A stretch of DNA of 64,000 bases from Triatoma infestans (GCA_011037195.1 JAAEAF010000374.1:1-64000); one strand, 5' to 3'. Shown: positions 44,132 through 55,994, numbered from the stretch's first letter. Numbers and translations are program-made. Notes: a model not told the origin generated them from the letters alone.

Positions 44132-44734
44132 CTACTTAAATATATATAACATTATTCGACCATGCAAGTGCTGGGATATTATGCCCAGGGAGACAACAAT
44201 AATGCCCTCCACAATCGGAAGCAAGTCATCAAGGCTGATGCCAACACTGCCCAAAAAGGCGGACGTCTCCGTTGGAATGACACCTCTCGAACCAAACCAC
44301 AGGCCCTGCACCCTATAGACCCTGTCTCCGAACTGGTCTCTAAATTTTTCTTTGAGGTGGGGAATACACGTTTCATAAATTTGGCTCTTCTCTTCGTGGA
44401 CCTTCTCCGCTTGACTCGGATCATTACTTTCATATCTGACCGTTGGGTCCAAAACAAAAGCAATGTCGCTGTTTTCCTGGAAGGTCACGATGTCAGCATA
44501 CCTGACTGAACCGTCCGTATCGATGGTATACACTTCCTCAAAGCTCGTAAAGCCCCGTTGGTGCAGCAAATCCATAATAGCGTGCTTCACTCTGTGATGG
44601 CGTCGGGTTATTAGGAGCATGTTATTCGGACATATACCAAGCACATGGGCTGGTGTTTCAGGCTCTCTGCCGCATCTGCGACAGAGGGGTCCCAACAGCT
44701 CCCGCAGACTGTCCGCCAACTCCAGGAACAGCAC
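44132..44734 (-). pseudogene. R2-like LINE C-terminus: zinc knuckle and restriction-like endonuclease
   Basis: An open frame of 200 codons. Residues 18-35 form CRRCGREPETPAHVLGIC (CX2CX8HX4C), the zinc knuckle between RT and endonuclease in R2-type LINEs. Then RRHHRVKHAI (44-53), GSVRYADIV (75-83) and FVLDPTVRYE (93-102) match the PD-(D/E)XK-like restriction-like endonuclease core, with D81 and D96 as candidate catalytic residues. EEKSQIYETCIPHLKEKF and a GLWFGSRGVIP block complete the domain. The endonuclease nicks the target DNA before reverse transcription. The RT is absent (5' truncated near 44745) and no A tail or duplication is seen. Frames on the opposite strand are shadows. Confidence 0.87.
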
Positions 44735-44739
44735 GAATA

Positions 44740-45355
44740 AAACAAATGGTTATCAGTTATCACTAATCCAAAACCTGGTAATATCTGAAATAAAAAAACT
44801 TTTTGCAATTGTGTAGCCAAAACCGCAGATACATTCTCAAACCGTGAGTTAGCTTTTCCTAGTATTTTGCTTTCCTTTTACAAAAACTGAAATTTTAAAT
44901 TTATTTAATTTTTAGAAATTGTTCCATTGAATGGGAATTAAAAGATGATTAGATTCAAGAAAGAAATGTTTTGCTGAAATTGCAAAAATCATATACGTTT
45001 TATTCGGATATCCACAAAATGATTTAACCCGAAGCTATAGAAATTCGATCTCCTGCACAAAAAGATACTAAAACAAAGTTTAAAACAGACAATTCCTGCA
45101 AGTACATGGCATGTGGTGTTGATGTTAAGATTAACTTTTCCATTGCTGGAGGGAAACTGCAGTACACACCCCAAGTTCATCTGTTCCAAAATGCACTGTT
45201 GGTTTATCAGACTTTAAAAACAATTTGACAATCAAAATTGCATTAAATTTACTAATTACTTTAATAGCTACTGTAAACGTCAGAAAAAGGAATAGACTTA
45301 CTTTATTTACTCAATCAGGGTCCCCTTCTACCCATGAGTATAGAGAAGCTGCATA
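44740..45355. other. No recognisable feature
   Basis: AT-rich. The minus frame at 44989-45189 has no recognisable motif. Confidence 0.35.
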
Positions 45356-46660
45356 AAGTTCGCCATTCTTCTCTATTTCATGACATTTTCTTGACTGTAA
45401 TCGACGTAAGACCTCTTTTCTCGACTATGCTCTTTACGTTTTTCTTTTCCTTCCTCTACGTCTTCTTCCCGATACCTCCACTCATATTCCTTCCGGGGTA
45501 ATCTGTTCTCTGCCATTCGGTTAACATGACCGAACCATCGCAGTTGCTTTTTTTCTATCATTTGCCCTAGAAGTTCAACCTTTCAATTTGGTCTAATGAT
45601 GCTGTTCCTTATGTGGTCTCTCCTGGTTTTGCCCTCTATTTTCCGCAAGCATATCATTTCTGCTGCTTGCAGTCGGCTTTTATCGTTCTCCTTTAGATCC
45701 TAGGATTCGCAACCATAAATAATAGTGGGCATGTATGTATTCTTAAAGATAATCCTCTTTGTATTCTTGGAGATCTCTTTTTTGCTCAGGAAACCCCTTT
45801 TTTGCTCAGAGCGTGGAATAATCTTCCCCCGGACGCAATTCTCTCATTCAGCTCATCGGTTAATGTATCGTTTGAGTGAATCTTCACTCCGAGATATTTA
45901 AAGGAGGTTACTTGCTCGAGATGCTGACACTGATGTCTAACTGAATAGTATCTGTTCTAGAAATTACCATGCATTTGGTTTTCTGGAGTCTGGCGACATA
46001 TTTCTTTTCTCGCACTCCACACATCTTCATATGCACATTTCATATGCACCCACACATCAATGTTGGCTTGGAGTTTTTCCTTGCTAGTTGCAAAAAGATA
46101 ATGTCGTTGGCAAACGCGAAATAATTGAAGCTAGGTTCCAATTTCCAAGATGGGTCGCATACGTACGTGTCCTGTATGTTTTCATTACATCACCCATTAG
46201 CAGGATGAATAACAGCGGGCTCAATATATCCCCCCTGCCTGACTCCTTTGGTGGTGATGAATTCCGAAGAACGCCCATGTGTCGTCTAACGTAGTTTATA
46301 TAGTTTTTATAAAAACTTTTTATCCGGAGGGTTACAACTTTATTTATATTTTTATTCTGTACTGAGGACCATAGCTCATTCCACGGCTCCCTACCAAAAG
46401 CTTTTTCGAGATCTATAAAACAAAGATAAAGAGTTTTATTGTATTCGATGGCTTTTTCCGCTATTTGGCGTAGGGCAAAAATAAGATCCTGGCGTCCGGG
46501 TCTAAATCCACACTGCTCTTCTTCAGTTTATCTTCGACTTCCTTTCTTAATCTTGCTTCTAAAATTTTGAAGTACACTTTTCCGGGCACAGATACAAGAG
46601 AGATCCCTCTGAACCCTCCTCCTTTCTCAACCGGGCTTGGGACTGGCTACGGCGGAGTTA
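45356..46660 (-). pseudogene. Endonuclease-RT type LINE, RT and C-terminal regions, decayed
   Basis: Reading minus from 46660: GISLVSVPGKVYFKILEARL, a relic of the IDLEKAFDRVPRE block (LEKAFGREPWNELW), GDILSPLLFILLMGDVMK (the GC-LSPLLF motif), a lost FADD region, ISASRASNLL-type sequence, MPTIIYGCES, AAEMICLRKIEGKTRRDHIR, and KKQLRWFGHVNRMAENRLPR. These are consecutive blocks of insect endonuclease-RT LINEs. About ten stops and shifts. It is the most complete RT in the window. Small frames at 45373-45561 and 46084-46278 are pieces of it. Confidence 0.82.
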
Positions 46661-46664
46661 AAAA

Positions 46665-47070
46665 GGAATAGAATTTGTTTTAATATGTAATATAGTCAGG
46701 GCTGATTGTAGGCAACTCACGAGGAATTCCTTTGAAAATTAATATGTTTTCAAAATCGTTATTTTTACAAATTATTTTATTATCTTCTTTAATGATTATG
46801 GATAATATTATTAAGTGTAATGGAACTAATCTCCATCTGAGCCTACAACCACTTGTCTACTACGCATTACCCCCTCTGTCACACCTGCAATGTATTGGCG
46901 AATGAGCTTCAACTTCAACAGCTAATCTAATTTTAAAAGTTGGTTCTAGAGGTAGAAGAAACTAGGAATAAAAAGCCGGAATTCAAAGAGCTTAATATAG
47001 GTCGTAAAATCAACTTTGAAGTCTACAAATCAGTCACCAGATAAACTATTAAGGAAATAGGATTAATAAG
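46665..47070. other. No recognisable feature
   Basis: AT-rich sequence between the LINE fossil and the dispersed repeat at 47071. Confidence 0.35.
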
Positions 47071-47330
47071 CCTCAAGCTCAACTTTGAAAGGCTTACCAA
47101 AGTGGCCATATTAGCTAATTCATCAGAACAAGCAAGAGATATTAACCATATGATTCTTCGCTCGGTCACTGTATTTATTACAGTATACCGTATACAGCCC
47201 GAGCAGGCGGAAGCAAATCCTGCATTACAGGAAGTGGATTGACTGCTGTAAGAAGATTCAAAAAATAAAGCAAACATCTTTAACAACAAGAAACTCAGGC
47301 GGGTCACAGGGTAAATACAAGGTCAAAAAT
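47071..47330. repeat. Dispersed repeat R1, first copy
   Basis: About 260 bp, from cctcaagctcaactttgaaa through tgattcttcgctcggtcact, caggcggaagcaaatcctgc and agaagattcaaaaaataaa to aactcaggcgggtcac. A second copy lies at 49446-49686 with high identity and small indels. Both are open on the minus strand for most of their length (MTRLSFLLLK-type start, CNAGFASACSG, RRIIWLISLACSD), but no protein family is recognised. Confidence 0.8.
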
Positions 47331-47334
47331 GCAT

Positions 47335-48420
47335 GCACAGAAAAGTTTGAGAAACCTTGATTTAAAATATACTTCAATAAAAATGTCATTAAAATTCTAT
47401 CGATATTGGTATTCTTATATATTGAAATTTTAAACCATTTCTGTTTTTTTTTCGTTAAATATTTTTATTATTTCTTAGCTTTATAACGGGGGCAGCAGCC
47501 CCTCTCTGCAATTCTACGAGTATGCCCAGATTTTCACCAAATTGTAGTATATCTGTACCATGTTCTTAATTGATGAGACATAATTATAGTTTGTACATAC
47601 TACAAAGTAATAACGTAGAATTCATGACGATCTTATATAGTGAACTAAGGCGGCGATTAAAGAGGGAAAACAGGAGTCATGCTATAGTTCTATAGCTCAA
47701 GATATAATCAGCAGTAACTGATATATCTAAAATCTAATTTGATCTGTGTCTTCAGGGCAGATATTATATATGAAGGGTTTTAGTTGCTACACAGTACCTC
47801 CTAGCTCTTTCTATTTGTACATCGTCCCCTTCCATAAAGGGCCGCCGCTATATATAAGGTAAACTCTTCACATCCCCTAACCCCACTTTACACTAATCTC
47901 CTAACGATTATATATATGTTGTCTTCATTTGGAATTTGCTATCGATTTCTCCATTAGCAATTACATCACTACTACTATTTGATATAATGTCAGTTTTATT
48001 AAAGTTATTATTTTGTATCAAATTACCAATTATTTCTAGCAAAACAGCGAAAGATGGAAGGCTTTGTACGTGCAAAAGTGATAATGGATTTTTAATAGTA
48101 AAGCAATTCTTTCCCCAATGTCTACTAGTTTATTCAGGCTTTCTATCTTAGACTCGTTTATATTTTTTTTAAAAACACAGGCTCAGCATGTATGTGTCGT
48201 CACGTATGTGTGATGTTTTACTATTTGTATAATTTTTACTAACAACGATTACGGCAGATAGACGTCCCGTTGGTTATCATTCTCGTAAACTCAACATCAT
48301 ATCAATTTCAACATAGAAGGCGAGATAAAAGGACGATGTCTAATGCTAATATAATCCTTCTCAAGTGAAGAGGTTTTAAATTGTATTCATTCCTTTTAGA
48401 TTTATTGGCTTTAAAATATC
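47335..48420. other. No recognisable feature
   Basis: AT-rich. The plus frame at 47936-48151 has no recognisable domain. Confidence 0.35.
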
Positions 48421-48425
48421 ACGTA

Positions 48426-48828
48426 TGTAACGGAGTCCGAATCATTAAAGATTCATAGGATTCGAAGAGCGAAGAAGTAGACATTAAATGAATAAAAAAA
48501 AAACGTTAGTTACTCCCCACGTAGACCAGACTAGGGAGGAAGAGTTCGATTCATACAAATAGAGCGACAGCAAAATAGTTCAGGACAGTTTACGACAATT
48601 TTACAACAGTATATCCAGTCAGCAACCTATCTACTTATTTTCAATTTACTCAGCCAGTCTGTCTCCTTATTTATTCATTAGCTACCTAACTTTTATTTAA
48701 TCGTAAAGTCCTTGCAGTTTGTGTGTTCTATTTCTTATACAGTGTTCAGTACATCAATCAAATTATTTCTGATTTGTCTCCTAAATTCATTCTCTTATAA
48801 ATTCTCTCTCTTTCTCATATCCATTACA
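48426..48828 (+). mobile_element. Solo LTR, family B, complete, with CGTA TSD
   Basis: 403 bp, TGTAACGGAGTCC...TCCATTACA, flanked by CGTA (48422-48425 and 48829-48832). Has a TATA-like ttcatacaaatagagcgaca, initiator-like gttcaggacagttt, cgtaaagtccttgcagtttg and an aattctctctctttctc end. A partial inverted copy is at 4184-4533. Family B shares its aaagtcc-t-gcagt block with family D. Confidence 0.92.
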
Positions 48829-48834
48829 CGTAAT

Positions 48835-49285
48835 TACATTATTGTAATAAGTTTTTTTTCTTTTTAAATCTTTAAAATATATTTTCAGTTGTTTAAATTT
48901 TTTTTATATATTGTAACTGCCTGAGGAGAAATAGTGAAGATGAATAGATCACTAATTATTTATGATTTTTGCTAAAGGCTATTTATTATGTTATGGTAGA
49001 GTAGGCAAAAAGGTGATTGAATATTGTAAATAAACATAAAAATTGATACTGTATTCACAATTTATATTTTACGATTTACTTAGTAAGGAGAGAAGGGTTA
49101 CAGTGATGATGATGATGATGATAGCGTAATGAATGGAAAACGTTTAGCATTGGCTGATGTGAGTCATCACATGAACGATCTATCGGCTAGTTAGATAGTA
49201 AGTAGTTGAGCTTGTTTCTTAGATTTAACTCAGTTTAGGGAACCATTGATGTACGACTTCCTTTCCATTAATGCCTTTTCGTTTT
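48835..49285. other. No recognisable feature; (GAT)n tract
   Basis: AT-rich, with a short GAT microsatellite at about 49104-49122. Confidence 0.4.
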
Positions 49286-49287
49286 TG

Positions 49288-49841
49288 TTTTTTTTCTATT
49301 GTATGTACTTTTAGCAAAGTATTTTGAAGAATAAATCGATGTGTTGTAAATATTCAGAAGAGGAGGTGGAAGGGCCGTAAAACAAAGGGATGGGGAAGTT
49401 GCCCAGCAAAAAAAGTGTGCCAGAACCGCCATTTCCTCTCTACGCCAAGCCTCAAGCTCAACATTGAAAGGCTTACCAAGGTGGCCATCAGAACAAGCAA
49501 GAGATATTAACCATATGATTCTTCGCTCGGTCACTCTATTTATTACAGTAAATAGCCCCGAGCAGGCGGAAGCAAATCCTGCATTACAGGAAGTGCTCGT
49601 GGGTGGACTGCTGTAAGAAGATTCAAAAAATAAAACAAAGATCTTTAACAACAAGAAACTCAGGCGGGTCACTGGGAAAATACAAGTTTTTTTTCTATTG
49701 TATGTACTTCTAGCAAAGTATTTTGAAGAATAAATCAATATGTTGTAAATATTCAGAAGAGGAAGGGGAAGGGCCGTAACCAAAGGGGTGGGGAAGTTGC
49801 CCCGCAAAAAAAGTGTGCCAGAACCGCCATTTTCTCTCTAC
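49288..49841. repeat. 155-bp direct repeats flanking dispersed repeat R1
   Basis: 49288-49443 and 49687-49841 are direct repeats with few differences (ttctattgtatgtactt, agcaaagtattttgaagaat, gaagttgcccngcaaaaaaa, gtgtgccagaaccgccattt). Between them lies R1 (49446-49686), the second copy of 47071-47330. A minus frame of 179 codons crosses all three and so contains an internal duplicate (LLNIYN-x-IYSSKYFA). Layout like a tiny terminal-repeat retroelement, but no TG...CA ends, primer site or polypurine tract are evident. Confidence 0.75.
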
Positions 49842-50159
49842 TAAGTATTGTTTAAGGTAGATGATAAATATAATAAATGCAACTGTAGATACAGAAAATT
49901 TAAACTAAGGAATTTTTACTTAATATAAATTATGGAACTTAACATGGGTAAATCTGTTTAAAAAAAAAAAGGAAAATTTAAATTTTCTTATTGAGATAAA
50001 GAACAAATATCTCATAAATTTACACCATGATCTTTAATTTTCTCTTTTAGGGGAAAAAAGGAAGAAATTCGTAAGGTGTCCAGGTGAGCGAACTCTCCCA
50101 ACGAGTTCCGCAATTTCCATTATTCCCAAAAAACGATTTCTAGCCATAAGTTCTTTAGT

Positions 50160-50450
50160 AGTTGTGGTGGTCGGTTCCGCAGAGCTGCTAAGCATCAGAG
50201 ACATTTTCAGTGGTAGCAGCCTGCTTCATTTTGTGGCCATCGTCCAGTTTCGGGCGTTCGCCCATCTTCAGGATGCGTTTTTCAGACAGTGTGACAAACA
50301 CAGACTTGCACAGAGCAAATTCAGTTTTACACACTCCTTGCTCTGTGCAAGTCTGTGCTGTCTGTCACACTGTCTGAAAAACGCATCCTGAAGATGGGCG
50401 AGTCGATGAGCCACAAAATGAAGCAAGCTACCACGGAAAATGTCTCTTAA
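50160..50450. mobile_element. Family C foldback element, near-complete hairpin
   Basis: The left arm (gtggtcggttccgcagagct, cagagacattttcagtggta, ttcgggcgttcgcccatctt, caggatgcgtttttcagaca, gacttgcacagagcaaattc) is mirrored by the right arm (tgctctgtgcaagtctgtgc, tgtctgaaaaacgcatcctg, aagatgggcgag, accacggaaaatgtctctta). The centre is about 15-25 bases near 50330. The right arm has lost about 13 bp (acgcccgaaaccg) covering helix II and GAAA, so only the left arm (minus strand) keeps the hammerhead-like core. Confidence 0.88.
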
Positions 50451-51010
50451 GTTCTTTAGTTTATTTTTTACAGTAATATCATTTTACATAACAGTAAAAC
50501 TAAATTTTCAAGGAAATTAAACACGTGTTTTAGACGACTATCTTCGAAACCTTGTTCGTAGTAAGATCAACAACCAACTGACAGAACAAGAGTAATGTTA
50601 AAAAAAAGAAGGACTTTCTTATTGCCACAGTCTGACTGCAAATACATGCATCATTCTTCCCCCTTTTTTTGTTCCATAGAAGGGGAAAAAGTTCTTTACA
50701 CAACCATAGAGAAGGGACATGCAGTGTATACCAAACGAAGGGAGTCAAGTTTACATTCCCTCTTTGTAAATGAGAAAAACCAGAAAAACGAAGGAGAGAA
50801 ATAAAAAGGCACGATTATTTGATCTTCTCCGGGGTGTTGTTGGCAATTTCTTGTGGCTTATACACTCGAATCTCTGTAACTATTTCTCCCTTTTACCACT
50901 CACTATTTACATCTAATTTCAAGCCAACCGCCGGGCCCTACTTCTATGCTATTTCTACTTGACACTTATTGCCAAACAAAAAGATTTCTCTTAATCTATG
51001 TGTTTAGTAT
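50451..51010. other. No recognisable feature
   Basis: AT-rich. Short overlapping frames on both strands at 50530-50804 have no recognisable domain. Confidence 0.35.
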
Positions 51011-51012
51011 AT

Positions 51013-52020
51013 TTTTACTTTCTCTTACTCCTAGTAAGAGGAAGTATTGTAATCGTGTCAAATTTTCGATATCGAGTTTCACCGAAATATCCGTTTTGAG
51101 GTCCCTGAGTCAAAAAGTGGTTTTAGAAATGGTCTGTGTGTGTGTGTGTGTGTGTGCGTGTCCGTGTGTGTAATGTATGTATGTGAACAGCATAGCTCAA
51201 AAACGAAAACCGTAGAAAGTTAAAACTTGATATCCATTTAGGCATCACCGTGGGATCTGACACTACGTTATCTGTCAAAATTCCTCAACCGGAAGTACCA
51301 CTTTACTAGTTAGATTTTTTACTTTTTTGCGATTTTCTCAAAAATGGCTCCGACGATTTTCTTTAAACTCGAAACATCAACCACACATACAAAGAGCTAC
51401 AACTTTTATTTGAAACATTTCTCCGGGAAAATGCTCTGAAGGGCACTTTTGGGGGAGGGGTGGGGTTAGGTTTTCATCTAAAGTGCTATTTCAGTTTATT
51501 TCACAATTCTGTCATCTAAATAATGTTAATTAGAATTAAATATGTTGTTGAAATTCCGAGTTTGAAAAAAATCGGATAACCGGAAGTGCGTTTACTTTAC
51601 CACTTTACTAAATGATTTATTCACTTTTTCCAATTTTCTCAAAAATGGCTCCGACGATTTTTATGAAACTTCGTATATAAACTAAACATGCAAAGATCTA
51701 CAACTTTTATCTAAAACATTTCTCTGGGAAAATTCTTTTAAGGGCACTTTTAGGGGAGGGGTAGGGTTAGATTTTCATCTAAAGTGCTATCCTAGTTGAT
51801 TATACAATTCTATCATCCAAACATAATTAGTTAGAAATAAATGGATGGCTGAAATTCCAAGTTTCAAGAAAATTAGTAAACCGGAAGTGCGCTTTTACTG
51901 AATAGTTTTTTCAGTTTTCGACGAATTTCATTAAATTTGGTACACAAACTATAAAATTTGTCAATTATCATTTTGAGAACTGGAGTAAGAGAAAGTTGTG
52001 TGAGTGTTTCACACCAGATT
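51013..52020 (-). mobile_element. Family A element, complete, minus orientation
   Basis: Starts ttactttctcttactcctag and ends gtgtgagtgtttcacaccag then a T run. Two core units at about 51300-51590 and 51600-51890. GT microsatellite at 51135-51172. Its ends and internal order are the mirror of the 53143 copy. Confidence 0.92.
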
Positions 52021-52295
52021 TTTTTTTTTTAACTCTAATCTCTCGTTACTATGATACTGTGTAACAACAAAAACTCTAAAAAAGATCTTTCATTAAAAAT
52101 GAAAGTAAGAGGTAAAAAAACAGCTTTTACAAACAAGATTCGTTTTCCTTACCATATATGAGAGGCAATTCGTTACACTGACGAATTGTGTATGCAACTT
52201 TCATAAGAATTTTCTGTTGCTTTTCAATTTCATTTAGATCTCGATTATCATTTTCATTTCTACCTTCTTAATAATAATAATAATAATAATAATAA

Positions 52296-53016
52296 AAATC
52301 TGGTGTGAAACACTCACACACAACTTTCTTTTACTCCAGTTTTCAAAATTGTAATTGACAAATTTCTATAGTTTGTGTACTAAATTTGATAAAATTCGTT
52401 GGATTTCATCGAAAACTGAAAAAAAAAAAAAATGTTCAGTAAAAGCGCACTTCCGGTTTATTAATTTCCCTGAAACTCGGAATATTGGCCATCTATTTAT
52501 TTCTAATTAATTTTCTTTGAATGATAGTATTGTTTAATCAACTATGACGGAAGCACTTAAGATGGAAGCCGTAACTCCACCCCTCCCCCAAAAAGTGCCC
52601 TTAAATGCATTTTCCCGGAGAAATGTTTTAAATAAAAATTGTTGATCTTTATATTTGTAGTTGATGTACTAAGATTAAAAAAAAAATCGTTGGAGCCATT
52701 TTCGAGAAAATTGAAAAAAGTTAGAAAAACCATTCAGTAAAGTGGTACTTCCGGTAGAGGAATTTTGATCGCTGACCTACTGTCGGATCCAATGGTGATA
52801 CCTAAACAGAATATCAAGTTTCAACTTTCTACGGTTTTTCGTTTTTGAGCTATGCTGTTCACATACATACATACATACATACAACAGGCAAGACCATTTT
52901 CTTAAAACCACTTTTTGGACTCAGGGGACCTCAAAGCGGATATTTCCGGTAAAACTCGATTTCGAAAATTTGGCACGATTACAATACTTCCACTTACTAA
53001 GGAGTAAGAGAAAGTA
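52296..53016 (+). mobile_element. Family A element with a single core unit
   Basis: Starts aatctggtgtgaaacactca after (AAT)n and ends aggagtaagagaaagtaat. Only one core unit is present (52440-52740), so it is ~720 bp against ~990 bp for two-unit copies. The microsatellite here is (ACAT)n at 52858-52882. Confidence 0.9.
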
Positions 53017-53142
53017 ATAATAAAAGACCTTTATTATTTTCAATATACAATAAATACATATACAGACATAAACACTCAATTGAATGGATAGTATCCGTCT
53101 GACGAGTTAGTACAGTTCAATTAGATAAATAAAATAAAAAAA

Positions 53143-54129
53143 ATCTGGTGTGAAACACTCACACAACTTTCTCTTACTCCTGTTCTCAAAATTATAATTG
53201 ACAAATTTTATAGTTTGTGTACCAAATTTAACGAAATTCGTCGAAAACTGAAAAAAACTGTTCAGTAAAAGCGCACTTCCGGTTTACTAAATTTCTTAAA
53301 ACTCGGAATTTTGGCCATCTATTTATTTCTAATTAATTTTGTTTGGATAGATCTGTCTAATCCAACTGTCTTAGCACTTTAGAGAAAAACATAACCCCAC
53401 CCCTCCCCTAAAAGTGCCCTTAAAAGAATTTTCCCAAAGATATGTTTTAAATAAAAGATGTAGATCATTGCATGTTTAATTTATATATGAAGTTTCAAAA
53501 AAATCGTCGAAGCCATTTTTAAGAAAATTGCGAAAAAGAGAATAAATCATTTAATAAAGTGGTAAAGTTATCCGCACTTCCGGTTATCCAATTTTTTTCA
53601 AACTCGGAATTTCAACAACATATTTAATTCTAATTAACATTATTTAGATGACAGAATTGTCTAATAAACTGAAATAGCACTTTACATGGAAACCTAACTC
53701 CACCCCTCCCCTAAAAGTGCCCTTCATTGCATTTTCCCTGAGAAATGTTTCAGATAATAGTTGTAGCTCTTTGAATATGTGGTTGATATTTCAAGTTTAA
53801 AGAAAATCGTCGGAGCCATTTTTGAGAAAATCGCAAAAAAGTAAAAAATCCAACTAGTAAAGTGGTACTTCCGGTTGAGGAATTTTGACAGATAACGTAG
53901 TGTCAGATCCCATGGTGATACCTAAACGGAATATCAAGTTTCAACTTTCTACGGTTTTTCGTTTTTGAGCTATGCTGTTCACATACATACACACACACAG
54001 AGACTATTTGCTAAAAACTACTTTTTTTGGACTCAGGGGACCTCAAAACGGATATTTCCGGTGATAACTCGATATCGAAAATTTGACACGATTACAATAC
54101 TTCCTCTTACTAGGAGTAAGAGAAAGTAA
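53143..54129 (+). mobile_element. Family A element, reference copy
   Basis: 987 bp. 5' hairpin GTGTGA-aacac-TCACAC, subterminal ACTTTCTCTTACTCC (53166-53180), two core units (about 53270-53570 and 53575-53860), CA microsatellite near 53990-54000, and closing palindrome CTCTTACT-agg-AGTAAGAG containing the inverted GGAGTAAGAGAAAGT (54113-54127). No coding frame. It is preceded by an A-rich run. Confidence 0.92.
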
Positions 54130-54925
54130 AAATTAGTAATTTTTAAATTGGTAATAAAAATAATTTTTATATAGCTTTCAACATACTATAGTTATTATAT
54201 TTAATTAACTATTAAAATTTTATATCGGTTTGAATCCACCAAATATTTTTTGATACGCGCAAGAAAAAGAATATAAATAAATAAATTAATTAATACAAAA
54301 CAAAGATGTTATTATAGTGGCAGTGTGTTGCAGAATTTATTTTTTTTCTTTATTTTGTTTTTTTTTTGTTTTTTGCATATAAACATATTTTAACTAGTTA
54401 AATTTATCTATTAGAGATTTTCTATAGGATATAGCTATTTGTATCAGATTACACCAGCCTATTAAGTGTATCTGATATTAATCCCATTAAGTCTATCACA
54501 CTTCTTCAACCGTCAATATCCTCTTACCAAAATATTGAAACCTGCAAGATGCCAATATCGGGCAGACAATCTGCGTAGTAATTATTCCTGAGATGGTTTT
54601 TTTTTTTAACGGAATTGCTCAGTTAATAGATTCAGACAAAAATGAAATGTCGAAAACCGGGAATTCGCTATGTCCTTTAAGAAGATAATAATATAATTAA
54701 CGGAAAATATTATATTAAAAATAACTGTTTGGAACTTAAAAAGAAAAGTTTAATAAAATCGTACCTTCTAAAAAAGGGATTAAATTTTTTTCCGGATGAT
54801 ATAGTTCAGTGTATAAGTAACTCTTTCTTTCAAGTTTTGTTTAGTTTTTATTTTTTCTGTTTATTGTGTTTTTACCATGAAAATTATGTGTAATCCCTTT
54901 TAACCATTTTTTTATTTTTTTTATT
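54130..54925. other. No recognisable feature
   Basis: Very AT-rich, with T runs and no element termini seen. Confidence 0.35.
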
Positions 54926-54932
54926 TTTATCC

Positions 54933-54965
54933 CTGAAGAAGACAATAAATTTGTCGAAATGTTGG
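54933..54965 (+). other. Hammerhead-like / Penelope-type motif
   Basis: CTGAAGA (54933-54939), A, GACA-ataaatt-TGTC (perfect 4-bp stem), GAAA (54956-54959), TGTTGG. Same form as 1548 and 27800. No coding remnant was recognised beside it. Confidence 0.42.
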
Positions 54966-55339
54966 ATAATTTTAAAAAAGTGTATTTTTATTGACCACTC
55001 CTCTCGTGATCTCCTCCAATTTATAATATAAGAATAGAATGTCAATATGGTAACATCTTGCCAGATAAATAAGTTTTTCATTTTTCATTATAAAAAGGAT
55101 TTCTTTTTGATCCCATAACTTGGAGATTATATTTTTCTGTTTTTTTTGTTTTTTTTTGGAAGTGGGTCATGCACAATTTCTGAGAAGTGCGAAAGACGTT
55201 CAAGAAACCAAGAAGTGATATATTTCCATTCTCAGAGAAAAGAAAAACAGAACAGGTTCTTAAATATAAAGTTGCCTTTAGAGAACCGGTTCTTTAGGGG
55301 TATCATCACTGCACACGCCCACACACACAGTCTATCTAG

Positions 55340-55449
55340 GCTACCAATCTATCCAGGCTACCTATCTAGTCTTATCCATCTTGCCTATCTATCTAGTCTT
55401 ATCTATCTAATCTATCCAACTATCCTATCTATCTATCTATCTATATCTA

Positions 55450-55496
<47 letters not shown>

Positions 55497-55700
55497 ATCT
55501 ATCTATCTATCTATATCTATCTATCTATCTATACCTACCTATCTATATCTACCTATCTATCTATCATCTATCTATCTATTTCTATCTTTTATCTATCTAT
55601 CATCTATCAGTATCTATCACTATTCTACGATCTATCTAGGCGACTAGGTCTATCGCTCTATCTATAATACTATTATCTATCTATCTATCTATCTGATTAT

Positions 55701-55749
<49 letters not shown>

Positions 55750-55852
55750 GCTATCTATCTATCTATCTATCCTCTATCTATCTTTCTATCTGTCTATCTA
55801 ACTATCTATCTATCTATCTATCTGTCTATCTATCTATCTATCTGGCTATCTG

Positions 55853-55930
<78 letters not shown>

Positions 55931-55945
55931 CTATCCATCTAGCCT
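55340..55945. repeat. Large (CTAT)n tetranucleotide array
   Basis: About 600 bp of CTAT/TCTA repeats with scattered variant units (CTAC, CTGT, CTGG), purest at 55859-55929. The 173-codon frame through it encodes only a Leu-Ser-Ile-Tyr repeat and is not a gene. Confidence 0.97.
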
Positions 55946-55994
55946 ATCTATCTATCTTCACACATATATATTTACACACAGAGGGAGAGAGAGC

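Noticed and set aside
44162..44509. 115-codon plus-strand frame
   Set aside because: Antisense shadow of the R2-like endonuclease ORF.
49268..49807. 179-codon minus frame as a host gene
   Set aside because: It crosses a direct repeat and a dispersed repeat and duplicates its own peptide; no family recognised.
55146..55667. 173-codon frame
   Set aside because: Runs through the (CTAT)n array; the product is a Tyr-Leu-Ser-Ile simple repeat.
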